A DNA stretch of 37,156 bases from Bacteroidota bacterium (lineage in GTDB: Bacteria > Bacteroidota > Bacteroidia > Chitinophagales > Chitinophagaceae), in contig JAKQEA010000128.1 in the NCBI GenBank assembly GCA_029558715.1, positions 1-37,156 on the forward strand, read 5' to 3'. Shown piece by piece: positions 34,076 through 37,156 of the stretch (the stretch's first letter is position 1; the number at the start of each line of letters is the position of its first letter). The translations under genes and the position numbers were made by a program. The notes under the pieces were generated by a model. It did not search any database. It was not told the origin of the DNA and saw only the letters and a program-made list of their open reading frames with translations.

Positions 34076-34891
34076 TTACATCCCTGTTTCTAATTGATCA
34101 AAGTCTTTTCTTATTAGCCTGTAGGCTTCTTCGCTTACATCAAATTTCCCATACCAGCTGTATTCGTAATTACGGGTGATACGGAAAAAATCCTTGTAAT
34201 AAGTTGTATTATGCAACTGCATCAGGTAATCTAAATTTGTTTTATCCTGCTGGTACCGGATAATATTTCTTTCCGACATACTTTTTAGTAATCTTAAAAA
34301 CATGAGGCGGACGGCCAGGCGATAATTACGCTGTGCAGTTGCCTTATCTATCTCCCGCTGGTAATTGATCGCAAAGATATCTTCCGGCATTTCTTCATCT
34401 GCCCGTTCGGCTTCCTTCACTTTTTTGGTACGCCGGAATAATCCCACATTACTGTCAGCGAGATAAAAAATTATAGCCGCCGCAAATACTGCAATTATCA
34501 CCAGCCACATCAGGGTTTTAAACCATGCTTGCTGCCCAATAGGGATATAACGCTGTTCGTTGCTGGCCGGCTTTGCCTTTCTCTTTTCAAACTCAGCATT
34601 AGCATACCAGAAGTCATCATCAGCCTGCATTTTTTTAACAAGGCTATCAGGCACCCTTCGCACACCAGTTATGAGAGTATCTGTTTTATTCATTTGAAGA
34701 AAATCAGCTTCCTTTTGTTCATCAGACTCCTCATCATAATTTGTTTCTTCTGCAGGTGGTTCTTCTTTTATTCCTTCAACAATAACAGTAGTATCCTCAT
34801 AATTCTGCCCCATTGAATACATGGAACAGATCATTAGCATGCAGATCAGTATTATCCTGCAGGGGAAAAGATCATAACCTCGTTTATCCAT
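34076..34891 (-). CDS. DUF4129 domain protein
   Basis: From the ATG at 34891 the product is 271 residues. It has an N-terminal signal-like segment (about residues 10-28), an acidic extracytoplasmic linker, one membrane segment at about residues 125-148 (TLMWLVIIAVFAAAIIFYLAD), and a cytoplasmic C-terminal DUF4129 domain ending with the diagnostic YEYSWYGKFDVSEEAY. The family is found in SpoIIM-MoxR-DUF58 clusters in diverse bacteria and has no known biochemical role. The upstream frame also offers GTG at 34903 directly after the SpoIIM stop; either choice keeps the gene tightly coupled to its neighbour. The next gene begins six bases beyond its stop. Confidence 0.88.
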   Translation of the reverse strand: MDKRGYDLFPCRIILICMLMICSMYSMGQNYEDTTVIVEGIKEEPPAEETNYDEESDEQKEADFLQMNKTDTLITGVRRVPDSLVKKMQADDDFWYANAEFEKRKAKPASNEQRYIPIGQQAWFKTLMWLVIIAVFAAAIIFYLADSNVGLFRRTKKVKEAERADEEMPEDIFAINYQREIDKATAQRNYRLAVRLMFLRLLKSMSERNIIRYQQDKTNLDYLMQLHNTTYYKDFFRITRNYEYSWYGKFDVSEEAYRLIRKDFDQLETGM

Positions 34892-34903
34892 TTTCTTCAA
34901 CAC

Positions 34904-35872
34904 TTATACTTCCTCCTCGTTTAATTGCACAGATAGTTTTTTGTGAAGTCGTATCGGGTAGATAATAAAATACCATACAACAAACAGAACAGATAAAGCA
35001 AAAATGACGGTTGTTAATACAGATACATCATTGTACAGGCGGGTGATAAATCCCTCAAAGAAAGCAGCGAGAGCAAATACCGGCATTAATCCTATCATTA
35101 TTTTCACACCGTCTTTGGCACCCTGTTTGAAAGCATCCATTCTTTTTATTGTACCAGGGAAGAGAAAACTTTTACCCAGCACAAGACCTGCTGCGGTAGA
35201 AATGATCAATGCTGTTATCTCCAGTGTACCATGAACAAACACCACCAGCCAGAAATCAATTCCAAAACCCCGGGCCGCAAAAAACTGATCGAATATCCCG
35301 ACCATAGCGCTTGTCTCTGCATGCTTGTAAAGCGTAGGAATACCACAAAACAAACCTGACACAAACATCAGCAGGGCTACCTTGATGTTATTGATCATTA
35401 TCCCCAGCCAGCTCAATAACGGACTGCCCGATTCATAAATACCAAAAGGATTTCCACTTTCAATATTTTCAATCGTTTTGTCAACATATGAATCACCAAA
35501 AAAGCTTCTTGCCACATCACCATCCTGTTGTGACGTAAAGAAGCCAATCGCAAAAAATATCACAAAAACGATGAATGAAAAAAGAATCACCCCATGATGT
35601 TTCCGTATAGTAAGTGGCAGGTCATATTTCCAGAAAGTAACGATCCGGTTAGACTCCTCTTTCCTGTTCTTATAAATATCCAGGTATATCTTCGAAGCCT
35701 GGGAGTTAATATAGGCGGTTACCTTGCCTGAGGGATAAAAAGTTTTGGCGTAAGCCAGGTCATCCACCAGTTGAGTAAAAGAGGCAGCCATTTCATCAGG
35801 ATCCTGAGATGGATTATGCTGGTTCTCCAGCCAGCGTTCTTTATTCTTCTTTATGAACAATGCCTCTCTCAA
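34904..35872 (-). CDS. SpoIIM-like (stage II sporulation protein M) membrane protein
   Basis: A 322-residue protein of the SpoIIM family, first gene of the MoxR operon. About 95 cytoplasmic residues (MREALFIKKNKERW) precede roughly five hydrophobic segments, with the family phrases KHHGVILFSFIVFVIFF, NNIKVALLMFVSGLFCGIPTL, LVVFVHGTLEITALIISTAAG and GKSFLFPGT. In Firmicutes SpoIIM is part of the engulfment machinery, but outside spore formers the family has an unknown envelope role; the present organism is not expected to sporulate. The start is TTG, chosen because it gives the N-terminus shared with relatives. The first 134 bases upstream carry no exact -7 motif on this strand. The RDD gene diverges. 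Confidence 0.9.
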   Translation of the reverse strand: MREALFIKKNKERWLENQHNPSQDPDEMAASFTQLVDDLAYAKTFYPSGKVTAYINSQASKIYLDIYKNRKEESNRIVTFWKYDLPLTIRKHHGVILFSFIVFVIFFAIGFFTSQQDGDVARSFFGDSYVDKTIENIESGNPFGIYESGSPLLSWLGIMINNIKVALLMFVSGLFCGIPTLYKHAETSAMVGIFDQFFAARGFGIDFWLVVFVHGTLEITALIISTAAGLVLGKSFLFPGTIKRMDAFKQGAKDGVKIMIGLMPVFALAAFFEGFITRLYNDVSVLTTVIFALSVLFVVWYFIIYPIRLHKKLSVQLNEEEV

Positions 35873-36006
35873 AAATGGGTAGTTTTGATCGTAAAATACA
35901 GTATTTATGAGTGATTAAAAAATACCCGCTGATAAGTAATTTTTAAACCAACTTAAGCCTGATATTTACATTTAATGTATTATTTTGACTTATAATTTCC
36001 TTATCA

Positions 36007-36822
36007 ATGGCGGTCATCAAAGTCCCCACTAATTTTAATATTGAGCTTGAATTTGAGATACCAGAATTCTACCGTCGCCTGCTGGCCCTGATGATAGATA
36101 TGATAATTGAATACTTCTATCTCAGAATTGCCGGGGAGATATACAGTTCTATTGCCAGTCGTTCAAATTACTTTGATGAAGATGCCGGCCACAACCTGTG
36201 GGCTATTGGCTTATTACTCCTCACCCCTATCATGCTCTATCATATAATACTCGAATTGACACTGAATGGTCAAAGCCTAGGTAAAAAAGTAATGGGACTT
36301 CGGGTAGTGGATGAACATGGGGGTAAAGCCAGTATCAGCCAGTACCTGATCCGATGGTTACTTCGGTTATCAGATCTGTGGATCGTCATGATACTTTTCT
36401 TTATTGCTTCTAATCCCAACTTCGAAAATGCTGAAACTGTTTTTATAGTATTATTTGGGCTAGGGTTTCTGATTACCGATGTTGTGTTAGTGGTATCTTC
36501 AAAAAAAGGGCAACGCATTGGTGATATTCTCGCAAAAACAATTCTTATCCGTACCCATTCTAAAGGAAATATCGAAGACACTGTATTTATTGATGTAGCA
36601 GATAGCTATGTACCTTCATTTCCGCAGATCATGCAGTTAAGTGACAAAGATATTAATGCGATCAAAAGTATTTTGGAAACAGCCCGGAAAAAGGGAGATT
36701 ATGAGATGGCGGAGGCTGCCAGTTCCAAAATAAAGAATCATCTAAAAATAGAGTCTGCTCTGCCTCCTTTCGATTTTCTCGATGTATTATTGAAGGATTA
36801 CAATTATATCTCTACAAAATAA
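36007..36822 (+). CDS. RDD family membrane protein
   Basis: A 271-residue protein with the RDD domain: RRLLALMIDMIIEYFY opens the first membrane helix, a second and third follow at about residues 70-92 and 115-140, and the diagnostic loop GQSLGKKVMGLRVVDEHGG lies near residue 90. The C-terminal 90 residues are cytoplasmic and predicted helical. RDD proteins are small transporters or assembly factors of unknown function and are a standard member of SpoIIM-MoxR clusters. It is divergent from the SpoIIM-like gene with 134 bases between, and ends at a strong hairpin, so it is a single-gene transcript. Confidence 0.9.
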   Translation: MAVIKVPTNFNIELEFEIPEFYRRLLALMIDMIIEYFYLRIAGEIYSSIASRSNYFDEDAGHNLWAIGLLLLTPIMLYHIILELTLNGQSLGKKVMGLRVVDEHGGKASISQYLIRWLLRLSDLWIVMILFFIASNPNFENAETVFIVLFGLGFLITDVVLVVSSKKGQRIGDILAKTILIRTHSKGNIEDTVFIDVADSYVPSFPQIMQLSDKDINAIKSILETARKKGDYEMAEAASSKIKNHLKIESALPPFDFLDVLLKDYNYISTK

Positions 36823-36851
36823 AAACCTGCATTTAAGTATAATGCAGGTTT
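36823..36851. terminator. Bidirectional terminator hairpin after the RDD gene
   Basis: AAACCTGCATT (36823-36833) and AATGCAGGTTT (36841-36851) form a perfect 11-bp stem with a 7-base loop. The T-run is stronger on the minus strand, so it best ends the convergent DUF5362-like gene while also serving RDD. Confidence 0.75.
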
Positions 36852-36871
36852 CGTATTCTTACATTTAAAAA

Positions 36872-37156
36872 TTACGTAGTCATAATAGCCGCAAAACCGC
36901 CGAGAAGAAAAGCGATGATGATGAACGCCAGCGCTATAACAGTTAAGATACCCATATACCGGAAAGCTACCTTCAGGTTTTTTAATCCCTCATTCAGCGA
37001 TGCCTGGTCATTTGAATTAAGAGCATTCTTGGTATGATTGGCAAACCGGAGAGTGAACAGGCAGGGGAAAAAGTAAATTACCGCAAAGAGCAGGTAAGTG
37101 ATCCCCATGGTTACTCCCATAGTGGTTGAATCTGCGGAATTTCTGTAACTGCTGAA
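36872..37156 (-). CDS. DUF5362-like small membrane protein (partial, cut by the right edge)
   Basis: The reading frame is open from the window edge through an ATG at 37120; the coding potential before it (12 codons, no stop) suggests the gene starts outside the window. The visible 94 residues carry two membrane segments (about 18 residues after the first ATG, then near the end) and the pattern FPCLFTLRFANHTKNALNSN followed by LKNLKVAFRYMGIL, which is characteristic of DUF5362-type proteins of Bacteroidota. Their function is unknown. The stop is followed by the shared hairpin at 36823-36851. Confidence 0.7.
   Translation of the reverse strand, partial: FSSYRNSADSTTMGVTMGITYLLFAVIYFFPCLFTLRFANHTKNALNSNDQASLNEGLKNLKVAFRYMGILTVIALAFIIIAFLLGGFAAIMTT

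Overview
The window looks like ordinary chromosomal DNA of a member of the Bacteroidota, most likely the Chitinophagaceae/Chitinophagales. The evidence is: eight exact copies of the Bacteroidota -7 promoter motif TAnnTTTG just upstream of genes and almost no Shine-Dalgarno sequences; a type IX secretion plug protein (DUF5103); a TamL-type Omp85 lipoprotein; a type III glutamine synthetase; a GLPGLI-like secreted protein; and a type IX/gliding-phylum style MoxR-SpoIIM-RDD cluster. The family assignment is an inference; the phylum is well supported. I see no tRNA, rRNA, prophage, insertion sequence, CRISPR array or replication origin, and no gene-free stretch longer than about 300 bases.

Layout. 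1-5 kb: an anti-sigma-like membrane protein with three N-terminal repeats (its reading frame is open to the left edge), a hotdog thioesterase, and on the minus strand a TPR protein, a ComA-like phosphosulfolactate synthase and AroE. 5-9.5 kb: a small secreted orphan (+), a GLPGLI-like protein with a duplicated start region (-), then YidC and CTP synthase (-). 9.7-12.6 kb: a secreted amidohydrolase, ProC and a fasciclin lipoprotein. 12.6-17.2 kb: purL-rfaD (overlapping by ATGA, minus strand), and divergent from purL a polytopic membrane protein resembling polysaccharide polymerases. 17.3-23.8 kb: glutamine synthetase III, a membrane-dipeptidase family protein, a secreted beta-propeller-like protein, a Pr6Pr membrane protein, a small secreted protein and a short transaldolase. 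23.9-24.0 kb: the SRP RNA gene (minus strand) with its promoter, terminator tract and an adjacent C5/G5 palindromic element. 24.1-29.7 kb: envelope biogenesis (T9SS plug, FtsX/LolC-like permease, a SpoU rRNA/tRNA methyltransferase, TamL). 29.7-30.4 kb: truB.

30.5-36.8 kb is the most interesting block: a tightly packed minus-strand operon SpoIIM-like, DUF4129, DUF4350, MoxR AAA+ ATPase, DUF58, with an RDD membrane protein diverging from it. Four or five membrane proteins plus a MoxR ATPase and its usual DUF58 partner look like one envelope machine of unknown function; the same set of families sits together in distantly related bacteria such as mycobacteria. Most of its genes appear to use TTG or GTG starts. 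The window ends in a DUF5362-like small membrane protein cut by the right edge.

The genome is compact: several convergent pairs overlap at their stop codons (1376-1387, 5041-5044, 26674-26681) or abut (29745/29746), and purL and its divergent neighbour may overlap at their start codons.
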